The position numbers and the translations under genes were made by a program. DNA of 7,896 bases, taken from Dehalococcoidia bacterium UBA2979 (GTDB lineage: Bacteria > Chloroflexota > Dehalococcoidia > UBA2979). The stretch lies in contig DEAP01000107.1 in assembly GCA_002348225.1 (NCBI GenBank), positions 17,874-25,769 on the forward strand. The letters are read 5' to 3'. Every line of letters begins with the position of its first letter. The first letter of the stretch is position 1. Positions 1-5,664 of this stretch are shown one piece after another. The notes below the pieces were generated by a model. It searched no databases. It had not been told where the DNA came from and saw nothing but the letters and a program-made list of their open reading frames with translations.

Positions 1-1092
1 GTTGGAAAGAAGGGGATCACTCTGGATATTCGTGCCCAGGAAGGGAAAGATACATTTCTTAAACTACTAGAGGAAACCGATGTATTACTACAGTCATGGT
101 CCCCTGAGGAAGCATCTGCGCTAGGCTTCGACCCGACAGAATTACGTAGGCGATTCCCTAATCTTATCAATGCCTCTGTGACCGGATGGGGGTTATACGG
201 GCCATACGCATCGCTCGCGTATTCGGATATTGTGTCACTTGCGATGGCTGGCATAATGAATCTTTCGGGTTTTGCTGAAGGGCCTCCAACACAGCTGCCG
301 GACAACCAAGGTTTCCATTGTGCTTCACTCAACTTGGCAGCCGGAGTGGTGGCGGCAATATTGGAGCGAGACTCTTCAGGTATTGCTCAAGACGTTGAAG
401 TGTCTATGCATGAGTCATTATTAATGGCAGAAGAAACAGCCATGCAAACTGCTGATATCCGTGGTATTGACCGAGAAAGAACCGGCGGTACAAGCGGCGT
501 TATCGGGATCAAATTGCCCGGGATGGGTTTGTATTCTGCCGAAGATGGATGGGTATATGCCATGGCAGCCGGGATTGCGGGTGCCGGATTTGCTGGATTA
601 TTGGAACTAATGGATCTTTTGGGTGACTCTATAGCGGATGAACTGCGGCAGGAGCCATATGCCTCGGTGATGGCAGAATTTTCCAACAGTGCAGCGGTCT
701 TTCGACTATTAGGTGATCCTGAAAAACTGAAAGAAATCGAGGATGTATTCGCCGAGGCTGATGTATTGGTGACGAGGTTTTTCCAGAAATACCCTAAAGA
801 ACAACTCTATGTGGAAGGCCAAAAGCTGCGACTACTGATTGGACCTGTGAATGGGCCAAAGGAATTGTCAGAAAGTGAGCAGCTCAACTACCGGAATTGG
901 TTCCGGACGGTAAATGATCCTGGGAGAGGACGGGAGCTACGATATCCCGGCGCCCCTTGGCAACTTGAGGCAACTCCCGCGATACTGTCTCGTCCGGCAC
1001 CCTTTCTTGGTGAGCATAATGAGGAAATGTTCACAAGTGTTGGACTGACAGAGTCTGACCTAAAAGCATTGAGTGAAAATGGAGTGATTTAA
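1..1092 (+). CDS. CaiB/BaiF-family (class III) CoA-transferase-like protein, 5' partial, catalytic Asp replaced
   Basis: The reading frame is open from base 1, so the gene starts upstream of the window; 363 residues are visible and roughly 35-50 N-terminal residues of a typical CaiB-family protein are missing. Family marks in order: GITLDI near residue 5 (usual form SVTLDL), DVLLQSW near 27, the TGWGLYGPY block near 60, GPP at about 94-96, the LYVEGQKLRLLIGPVN block at about 270-285, and the C-terminal PFLGEHNEEM followed by a Leu/Glu-rich tail ending GVI. Family members move CoA between carboxylic acids through an aspartyl-CoA thioester. In typical members that Asp sits nine residues after the GPP motif; here that position (visible residue 105, bases 313-315) is Phe, followed by His. 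An Asp lies four residues earlier but is out of register. The next gene abuts the stop codon, so the two are almost certainly co-transcribed. I am sure of the family; substrate and activity are unknown. Confidence 0.9.
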   Translation, partial: VGKKGITLDIRAQEGKDTFLKLLEETDVLLQSWSPEEASALGFDPTELRRRFPNLINASVTGWGLYGPYASLAYSDIVSLAMAGIMNLSGFAEGPPTQLPDNQGFHCASLNLAAGVVAAILERDSSGIAQDVEVSMHESLLMAEETAMQTADIRGIDRERTGGTSGVIGIKLPGMGLYSAEDGWVYAMAAGIAGAGFAGLLELMDLLGDSIADELRQEPYASVMAEFSNSAAVFRLLGDPEKLKEIEDVFAEADVLVTRFFQKYPKEQLYVEGQKLRLLIGPVNGPKELSESEQLNYRNWFRTVNDPGRGRELRYPGAPWQLEATPAILSRPAPFLGEHNEEMFTSVGLTESDLKALSENGVI

Positions 1093-2337
1093 ATGAGCAA
1101 TGTAAATACTAAACCTCGGCCTCTTGATGGACTGAAAGTTTGTGACGCGACATGGTATGGAGCCGGTCCTATTGCAACAAGAGCTTTGGCAAATCTAGGC
1201 GCTGACGTCATTCGAATTGAGACCGAGAAACGCCCAGATGGTCTTCGGATTGCTCAACCGAAACCAGAAGGCGAGGAGAGCCTCAATCAGAGCGGCTACT
1301 ACAATAATTTCAATGCTGAGAAGCGATCTATCACTATTGATTTGACCACGGAAAGAGGTCATGAACTCGGGATTGAATTAGTCAAGTGGGCAGACGTGTT
1401 TGCCACAAATATGACTGCTCGGGCTATTCGGCAAATAGGATTCACTTGGGAGAATGTTCAGACGGCCAATCCCGGTATTATTGGCCTTTACGAGCCGATG
1501 CAGGGGATGACTGGACCGCACTCAGAGTTCCAAGGATTTGGAGCTCTTTTGTCAGCTATTTGCGGCGTAAATTATCTAGCTGGAGACGATAACGAGCCAC
1601 CGATCGGAGTCGGTACAAACTATACGGACTATGTTATCAACCCGATTCACGCTGCAGTGGCGGTTATGGCAGCCGTGCGGCACAAGCGTCGCACAGGCGA
1701 AGGTCAACTTATCGATATGTCACAATTGGAGTCTTCGGTTTCAGGGATGGCAGGAGCACTTTTTGCCTGGGACAACGGACAGACGCCATATCAGCGCACG
1801 GGGAACAGAGTGCCGTACGCGGCTCCTCATGGTGCTTTTCTCGCCAATGAGGCTGGAGACCGAGCCGATCATTGGGTCGCGTTGGCTTGCATGACTGATG
1901 ATCATTGGGTCAGTCTGACTGAAGTAATGGGATCAACCGAACTAGCGGCGGATCCACGATTCCATACTTTGGAGGCTCGAAAGAGTAATGAAGATAGCTT
2001 GGATAATATTGTGTCTGAGTGGATCAGAGATATGAATGCTCCGGACGCTATGAATAAACTCCAATCGGCCGGTATCCCAGCTGGCATGGTTCAAAAAGCG
2101 TCCGAAGTGTTGCATGATCCGCATCTTGCTGCGAGAGAATTTTATGCTTATCCAGATCATTCAGAGGCGGGGAAAAGAGCATACGATGGCGCAGGCTTCA
2201 GATTATCGGAGACCCCTCATGAAATCAGAGGAGCAGCTCCTTTGATTGGCGAGCATACCTGGGAGATATGTGAAAGTGTTCTCGGACTTCAACCTGAAGA
2301 AATTGGTAGTTTGATGGCAGAACAAATTCTCTATTAA
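1093..2337 (+). CDS. CaiB/BaiF-family (class III) CoA-transferase, catalytic Asp present
   Basis: This is a complete 414-residue protein, close to the usual family length of about 400. The ATG directly follows the upstream stop codon, with GGAG at 1081-1084 as ribosome binding site inside the preceding gene, which indicates translational coupling. Family marks: LDGLKVCDATWYGAGP at 11-26, LGADVIRIE at 35-43, KRSITIDLT at 77-85, WADVF at 99-103, TGPH at 140-143, and PPIGVGTNYTDY at 169-180. D179 (bases 1627-1629) is the expected aspartyl-CoA nucleophile. The C-terminus carries PLIGEHTWEI and a Leu/Glu-rich tail, as usual. The expected reaction is transfer of CoA from an acyl-CoA donor to a carboxylate in the cytoplasm; substrates cannot be read from the sequence. 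Because the adjacent homologue lacks the Asp, the two may form one hetero-oligomeric enzyme with this protein as the catalytic subunit. That is inference. Confidence 0.93.
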   Translation: MSNVNTKPRPLDGLKVCDATWYGAGPIATRALANLGADVIRIETEKRPDGLRIAQPKPEGEESLNQSGYYNNFNAEKRSITIDLTTERGHELGIELVKWADVFATNMTARAIRQIGFTWENVQTANPGIIGLYEPMQGMTGPHSEFQGFGALLSAICGVNYLAGDDNEPPIGVGTNYTDYVINPIHAAVAVMAAVRHKRRTGEGQLIDMSQLESSVSGMAGALFAWDNGQTPYQRTGNRVPYAAPHGAFLANEAGDRADHWVALACMTDDHWVSLTEVMGSTELAADPRFHTLEARKSNEDSLDNIVSEWIRDMNAPDAMNKLQSAGIPAGMVQKASEVLHDPHLAAREFYAYPDHSEAGKRAYDGAGFRLSETPHEIRGAAPLIGEHTWEICESVLGLQPEEIGSLMAEQILY

Positions 2338-2351
2338 CCGTCTTTGGAAGA

Positions 2352-2396
2352 GACTCGAGACTTGCCGCCACGAAGCAGGAAGAGTAATCTCGAGTC
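2352..2396. repeat. 9-bp perfect inverted repeat between CoA-transferase and ferredoxin genes
   Basis: GACTCGAGA at 2352-2360 and its exact reverse complement TCTCGAGTC at 2388-2396 are separated by 27 bases. Each arm contains the palindrome CTCGAG, so the arms can be read either as a long-looped RNA stem or as two copies of one near-palindromic protein-binding site. No T-run follows, so it does not look like an intrinsic terminator. Its place upstream of the ferredoxin start would suit an operator or an mRNA processing structure; function is unproven. Confidence 0.5.
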
Positions 2397-2419
2397 ATCG
2401 TCAAGCGTGAGGTGTGTAA

Positions 2420-2911
2420 TTGTCTTACAAGATTGTAGAAACCTGTATCGGGTGTACGGCCTGCACTAAGAAATGCCCAGTTGAGGCTATCTCTGGCGTT
2501 AGAAATGAACTACACGTGATCGATGCGGAGCTTTGCATTGACTGTGGAGCTTGCGGGGCTGTCTGTCCGCCCGAGTCAATCTTGGATGAATTGGGGGACA
2601 TTGCGAGAACATTCCCTCGTCGAGAATTACCGCTTGCTAAGGTGGTTGAGGAAAACTGCATCGGCTCGGGCTGTGAGTTGTGTATAAATATCTGTCCGTT
2701 TGATGCCCTTTCATTGGCAGACGCGCCAAACCACGGTGACTACTATGGAATGGCAACGGTAGACGATCGTAAATGTGTCGGCTGTCGATTATGTGAGCAG
2801 GCATGTGGGTGGAGCGCTATATATATTGACCCACCTCGAGAGATGCTCAAGAAGATGGTATACCCCTTGGAAGTTCTTACACCTAAAAAAGGTAAGGCTC
2901 TTCAGCGTTAG
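2420..2911 (+). CDS. Four-cluster [4Fe-4S] ferredoxin-type protein
   Basis: The protein has 163 residues and starts at TTG; a stop codon lies directly upstream in frame, and GAGG at 2409-2412 sits seven bases before the start. It contains exactly 16 cysteines, all in four cluster motifs: C9/C12/C15/C19-Pro, C39/C42/C45/C49-Pro, C80/C85/C88/C92-Pro and C119/C122/C125/C129-Gly. The layout reads as two 2[4Fe-4S] ferredoxin halves (about 1-60 and 75-140) joined by a linker. The third motif has four rather than two residues between its first two cysteines, and the fourth lacks the usual proline. No other domain, signal peptide or membrane segment is visible, so it should be a cytoplasmic electron carrier or small electron-transfer subunit. 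The upstream CoA-transferase pair suggests use in CoA-thioester redox metabolism, but no oxidoreductase partner lies in the window. An RnfB-like or oxidoreductase delta-subunit role cannot be excluded. Confidence 0.88.
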   Translation: MSYKIVETCIGCTACTKKCPVEAISGVRNELHVIDAELCIDCGACGAVCPPESILDELGDIARTFPRRELPLAKVVEENCIGSGCELCINICPFDALSLADAPNHGDYYGMATVDDRKCVGCRLCEQACGWSAIYIDPPREMLKKMVYPLEVLTPKKGKALQR

Positions 2912-2915
2912 TAAT

Positions 2916-2930
2916 GCTAGGGTTCCTAGC
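2916..2930 (+). other. Small hairpin after the ferredoxin gene
   Basis: GCTAGG at 2916-2921 pairs perfectly with CCTAGC at 2925-2930 across a three-base loop, beginning four bases after the ferredoxin stop. There is no T-run behind it, so it is at best a weak, non-canonical 3'-end structure. Confidence 0.3.
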
Positions 2931-2978
2931 CTCACATAGTATTCAGATACCATCGAATTGAGGGAGTAGGAACTGCTC

Positions 2979-3848
2979 GTGACTGATCCAATTATTGGTG
3001 GACACGTTTCGTCATCTGGCGGGATTTTTTCCAGTGTAGAGCGCGGTGAGAATATCGAAGCTGAAGCTATACAAATATTTTGTTCGGCGCCTCAGATGTG
3101 GCGTGCAACGAAACACACGGACGATGCAATCGAGAAATACCGGGAAGCCTTTAAGAAATCAAAACTTTCTTCGGCATGGATCCACAATATTTATTTAGCA
3201 AATCTGGCGACCGACGACAAAGCCATGCTCGAAAAATCAAAAAATTCTATAAAGAATTCGTTGAGTATCGCGGATCAAATTGGGGCTACTGGTGTGGTAC
3301 TACATACCGGGTCTCACAAGGGACGAGGATTTGACGCGGTTTCATCTCAAATAGTTGATTCACTTCAAGAGATTCTCAGCGACACACCTAAATCTCCAGT
3401 GCTGGCCCTGGAAAATATGGCCGGTCAAGGCGGGGTTATTGGTGCAGCATTGTCTGATCTGGGTAAATTGATAAGAGGTGTGAAGTCGAAGCGTATGGCT
3501 GTGTGCTTGGACACATGTCACGCCTTCGCTGCTGGCTATGACATCCGAGATACGAATGGAGTGGATGCCCTGTTCGAAGAATTTGAAGCAGAGATAGGCT
3601 TGGACCGATTAGCTGTGGTGCATGCAAATGATTCACTTATGGATCTTGGGAGCAACCGAGACCGTCATGAAAATATAGGTCAGGGGTTTATTGGTGATGA
3701 GGGATTTCGAGCGCTACTCGCTCATGAGGCTTCGGCTGGAATTCCATTTTTGCTCGAAGTCCCAGGATATCCTTCAGAAGAAGGCGGCAAGGGTGAAGGT
3801 CCTGACATAAGGAATATTCGACATCTCAAGTCACTTCGGAACGGATGA
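2979..3848 (+). CDS. nfo: Endonuclease IV (AP endonuclease, Zn-dependent)
   Basis: This 289-residue protein matches endonuclease IV (285 residues in E. coli) over its whole length. The enzyme cuts the DNA backbone 5' to abasic sites and removes blocked 3' ends in base excision repair, using three zinc ions in a TIM barrel. The nine zinc ligands all sit at the expected places: H69, H109, E145, D178, H181, H215, D228, H230 and E260. The blocks GGHVSSSGG (7-15), LDTCHAFAAGYD (177-188), DRHENIGQG (228-236) and LEVPG (259-263) are typical. After HANDS (215-219) the family usually has Lys, but here it is Leu220; this is not a metal ligand. The GTG start has AGGA at 2968-2971, seven bases upstream. 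The gene ends one base from a convergent stop, so no terminator fits between them. It lies 67 bases after the ferredoxin gene and need not share its transcript. dut follows further on, and both genes limit uracil-derived damage. Confidence 0.95.
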   Translation: MTDPIIGGHVSSSGGIFSSVERGENIEAEAIQIFCSAPQMWRATKHTDDAIEKYREAFKKSKLSSAWIHNIYLANLATDDKAMLEKSKNSIKNSLSIADQIGATGVVLHTGSHKGRGFDAVSSQIVDSLQEILSDTPKSPVLALENMAGQGGVIGAALSDLGKLIRGVKSKRMAVCLDTCHAFAAGYDIRDTNGVDALFEEFEAEIGLDRLAVVHANDSLMDLGSNRDRHENIGQGFIGDEGFRALLAHEASAGIPFLLEVPGYPSEEGGKGEGPDIRNIRHLKSLRNG

Positions 3849-3849
3849 T

Positions 3850-4176
3850 CTACGAAGGATTTACCTGACGAGGGAAACCGGCCATGGCCCGGAACTCGTC
3901 CTCCCAGTAGAGTATTTCTCTGATTAAAAACTCTGTGATGGCACCTTCTTTAGTCGGGATATCTGGATCTTCCTCAAACTTTGCATATAGCATTTTTGCC
4001 ATAGAAGCGTGCGACATGAGTGGCTCATTGTTTTCCTCGCGTATTACGACTTCAGTCTCAATTATTAAGTCGCATAGCTCGGATGGTATAAACCCGTTGA
4101 GATCCTCAGATGCCATTTCAGCGATCCAATCAGCCCCTTCTTGTAATGTCGTTTTGTCGATACCTTCGTCAGCCAT
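3850..4176 (-). CDS. Small acidic protein of unknown function
   Basis: I do not recognise this 108-residue protein. It is rich in Glu and Asp, carries one Cys (in the SELCDLI segment), has no signal peptide or membrane segment, and reads as a mostly helical cytoplasmic protein. Support for it being real: GGAG lies eight bases before its ATG, the frame fills the space between nfo and the dut upstream region, and its stop (TAG) lies one base from the nfo stop in convergent orientation. A motif-like segment, REILYWEDEFRAMAGFPRQ, sits at the C-terminus. It is transcribed divergently from dut with 83 bases between them, so the two may share a regulatory region. A + strand frame over the same DNA (3935-4267) has no ribosome binding site and runs into the dut start, so I prefer this strand. 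Confidence 0.68.
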   Translation of the reverse strand: MADEGIDKTTLQEGADWIAEMASEDLNGFIPSELCDLIIETEVVIREENNEPLMSHASMAKMLYAKFEEDPDIPTKEGAITEFLIREILYWEDEFRAMAGFPRQVNPS

Positions 4177-4259
4177 TGAACTGTCTCCAATTTTTGATGT
4201 TCAAGAAGTAATATTAGACTACCTTCGTTGTATTTTTGGATCGATCTTGGGAGAAGCGA

Positions 4260-4700
4260 ATGAGTAATGTCAAAATTTTGCGCTTGAAGCGGGAGGCTCA
4301 TTTGCCCAGTAGAGGATCTGCAGCTGCCACAGGTTTTGATCTCTACGCTTGCATGGACGAGCCGGTTGTCCTAACTGGTCAACCGCAGTTGATTCCATGT
4401 GGAATAGCAATTGCTTCGCCTGAAGACATAGATACTCAAATCAGACCTCGCTCTGGATTGACACTGAAGGGAGTTGTCGCGGCTTTCGGGACCATCGATG
4501 CTGACTACCGAGGTGAATTGTTCGTGACGATGTATGTCCTTCCTGATTGTGATGAACATGTGGTGCAGTCTGGCGATAGAATTGCGCAGCTTGTTTTTTC
4601 GGCTTTGCCGAGAGTAGTTATGACAGAAGTATTTGATCAATCTGATTTGAGCTCGACTGCCAGGGGCTCGGGCGGACATGGCAGTACTGGTGATCGATAG
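4260..4700 (+). CDS. dut: dUTP diphosphatase (trimeric dUTPase)
   Basis: The enzyme hydrolyses dUTP to dUMP and pyrophosphate, keeping uracil out of DNA and supplying dUMP for thymidylate synthesis. All five family motifs are present in the 146-residue form: I ATGFDLYA (23-30), II RPRSGLTLKG (62-71), III GTIDADYRGEL (77-87) with catalytic D82 and Y83, IV GDRIAQLVF (105-113), and V RGSGGHGSTG (135-144). Motif V has His140 where many enzymes have Phe; as far as I recall, mycobacterial enzymes also carry His there. The length matches the usual 145-150. I chose ATG 4260 because GGGAG at 4249-4253 lies six bases before it; an in-frame TTG at 4236 would add eight residues with no ribosome binding site. 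A strong terminator follows at 4731-4760. Confidence 0.96.
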   Translation: MSNVKILRLKREAHLPSRGSAAATGFDLYACMDEPVVLTGQPQLIPCGIAIASPEDIDTQIRPRSGLTLKGVVAAFGTIDADYRGELFVTMYVLPDCDEHVVQSGDRIAQLVFSALPRVVMTEVFDQSDLSSTARGSGGHGSTGDR

Positions 4701-4730
4701 TGGCTCTTAGTAGATTCACTTAGAAAAGAA

Positions 4731-4760
4731 AAAAGCCTGTAGCTTTCACTACAGGCTTTT
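4731..4760. terminator. Bidirectional intrinsic terminator between dut and the aquaporin gene
   Basis: AAAAGCCTGTAG (4731-4742) pairs perfectly with CTACAGGCTTTT (4749-4760), a 12-bp stem with a six-base loop. An A-rich tract precedes it (from 4723) and a T-rich tract follows it, so it works as a U-tailed terminator when read from either strand. It lies between the convergent dut and aquaporin genes and can serve both. Confidence 0.9.
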
Positions 4761-4767
4761 CCCTTTA

Positions 4768-4817
4768 TTACACATCTGCCGTGCGGCGGGGGTACGTATT
4801 TGCGGCAGATGTAGTAA
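4768..4817. repeat. 50-base imperfect palindrome next to the terminator
   Basis: ACATCTGCCG (4772-4781) and CGGCAGATGT (4803-4812) are perfect 10-bp inverted repeats around a 21-base loop. The stem extends outward by four more pairs (TTAC 4768-4771 with GTAA 4814-4817) if A4813 is bulged. The loop is G-rich and holds the small palindrome TACGTA (4793-4798). Neither side has a T-run, so it is not a second canonical terminator. It could be a REP-like element, a stabilising 3'-end stem for the aquaporin mRNA, or a remnant of a small repeat. No second copy is visible in the window. Confidence 0.6.
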
Positions 4818-4824
4818 CCCAATT

Positions 4825-4841
4825 TAAGAACGAGATTCTTA
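4825..4841. repeat. Short hairpin downstream of the aquaporin stop
   Basis: TAAGAA (4825-4830) and TTCTTA (4836-4841) form a 6-bp perfect inverted repeat with a five-base loop, just past the 3' end of the - strand aquaporin gene. It is short and AT-rich, so it could be chance. Confidence 0.25.
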
Positions 4842-4858
4842 CGAACCTCAGTTAACTA

Positions 4859-5539
4859 TTAAGTTTTTTCAGTTCCTCCATCTTTTATAAGAATCGTGTG
4901 ATACAACAGAGCAGCTCCCACACCACCAATGATTGGTCCGACCCAATAGACCAAGTGATTTCCCCAAGTTCCACTAATCAGTGCGGGTCCTAAGGCTCTT
5001 GCTGGATTCATGGCTGCGCCTGTCAGGGCACCGCCGGCCAGAATGTCCATTGTTATAGCGAGGCCGATAGCCATTCCACCTAGGGCGGGTCCTCGTGAAT
5101 CGACCGCAGTGCCGAATATTACCAACACTAGGAAGAAGGTCAGTATGGCCTCGATGGCCACGCCAGCGGCGAAGGATATCTGTGAGTCAAGTTCTGGAGT
5201 ACCTAATGAGGAAGTAATTTCAAGCAAGCTAGCTGGCAATAGTAAATTTATTGCGATCGCTCCGACTATCGCTCCAAGCAGCTGAGCGAAAATATAGGCA
5301 ACTGCCGGAATGGTTTCAATTCTTTGTGTTACCCAAAATCCTATGGTGACAGCAGGATTAAAATGCCCACCTGATACATGTCCAAAAGCCGATGCCATTA
5401 GTGCTATAGCTAGACCGTGTGCTAAGGCGATTGCTATGAGGTTGCCAGTGATGATGATGGAGGCAACGCCAACAAATACGAGCGTAAAGGCACCGATGGA
5501 TTCAGCTAGCAGCCGCGGCACGAGTGATGTTTGCGTCAA
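4859..5539 (-). CDS. MIP-family channel (aquaporin-like)
   Basis: This is a 226-residue six-helix membrane channel with both NPA boxes: GGHFNPAVT (NPA at 61-63) and MNPARALGP (NPA at 178-180, followed by R181). It opens with LLAESIGAFTLVFVG in helix 1, as the family does. Counting from the NPA boxes, the selectivity filter is H41, I166, A175 and R181, the His-Ile-Ala-Arg set I associate with plant TIP-type aquaporins rather than with AqpZ (Phe-His-Thr-Arg) or GlpF (Trp-Gly-Phe-Arg). Water, ammonia, urea or peroxide are therefore plausible solutes; this is inference. I chose TTG 5539 because GAGGAA (5546-5551) lies six bases upstream and helix 1 then follows after about ten residues. The frame extends to a TTG at 5611, giving 250 residues with a polar Ser/Glu/Tyr-rich tail, but that codon has no ribosome binding site and is part of a promoter-like sequence. 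It is preceded on the same strand by an MFS gene. Confidence 0.88.
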   Translation of the reverse strand: MTQTSLVPRLLAESIGAFTLVFVGVASIIITGNLIAIALAHGLAIALMASAFGHVSGGHFNPAVTIGFWVTQRIETIPAVAYIFAQLLGAIVGAIAINLLLPASLLEITSSLGTPELDSQISFAAGVAIEAILTFFLVLVIFGTAVDSRGPALGGMAIGLAITMDILAGGALTGAAMNPARALGPALISGTWGNHLVYWVGPIIGGVGAALLYHTILIKDGGTEKT

Positions 5540-5545
5540 TCGTCT

Positions 5546-5551
5546 TTCCTC
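5546..5551 (-). promoter_or_regulatory. Ribosome binding site deciding the aquaporin start
   Basis: GAGGAA on the - strand lies six bases before TTG 5539. The alternative upstream TTG at 5611 has no comparable purine-rich site before it (GTATAAGCAGC precedes it). Confidence 0.6.
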
Positions 5552-5582
5552 TGAATATTCGTATTCACTTTCACTGTATGGA

Positions 5583-5611
5583 AGTATCTTGGTGAACGAG
5601 TAAAGTGTCAA
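5583..5611 (-). promoter_or_regulatory. Putative sigma-70-type promoter of the aquaporin gene
   Basis: On the - strand a perfect TTGACA -35 box (5611-5606) is followed, after a 17-base spacer, by GATACT (5588-5583), which matches TATAAT at four of six positions. Transcription would start near 5576, leaving a leader of about 37 bases before the chosen start at 5539. The -35 box overlaps the first codons of the longer alternative reading frame, which argues against that longer start. Confidence 0.5.
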
Positions 5612-5664
5612 GCTGCTTATACAGTTGAACAGTTAGGATTGCATAATTGCTTAGATTTATTGAG

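Noticed and set aside
178..1092. Starting the first CoA-transferase at GTG 178
   Set aside because: The frame is open back to base 1 and encodes conserved CaiB-family residues (GITLDI, DVLLQSW), so the true start is outside the window.
4236..4259. TTG 4236 as the dut start
   Set aside because: The ATG at 4260 has a strong GGGAG site at proper spacing and gives the normal family N-terminus; the extra eight residues would include that site.
3935..4267. A + strand open frame of 110 codons between nfo and dut
   Set aside because: It is antisense to the better supported - strand gene, lacks a ribosome binding site, and runs over the dut ribosome binding site and start.
5010..5603. Two + strand open frames over the aquaporin gene
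   Set aside because: Both are antisense to a gene with clear NPA motifs and show no recognisable protein features.
5619..5634. ACAGTTGAACAGTT short direct repeat upstream of the aquaporin gene
   Set aside because: Two six-base copies two bases apart in AT-rich DNA are easily chance; nothing else supports a function.
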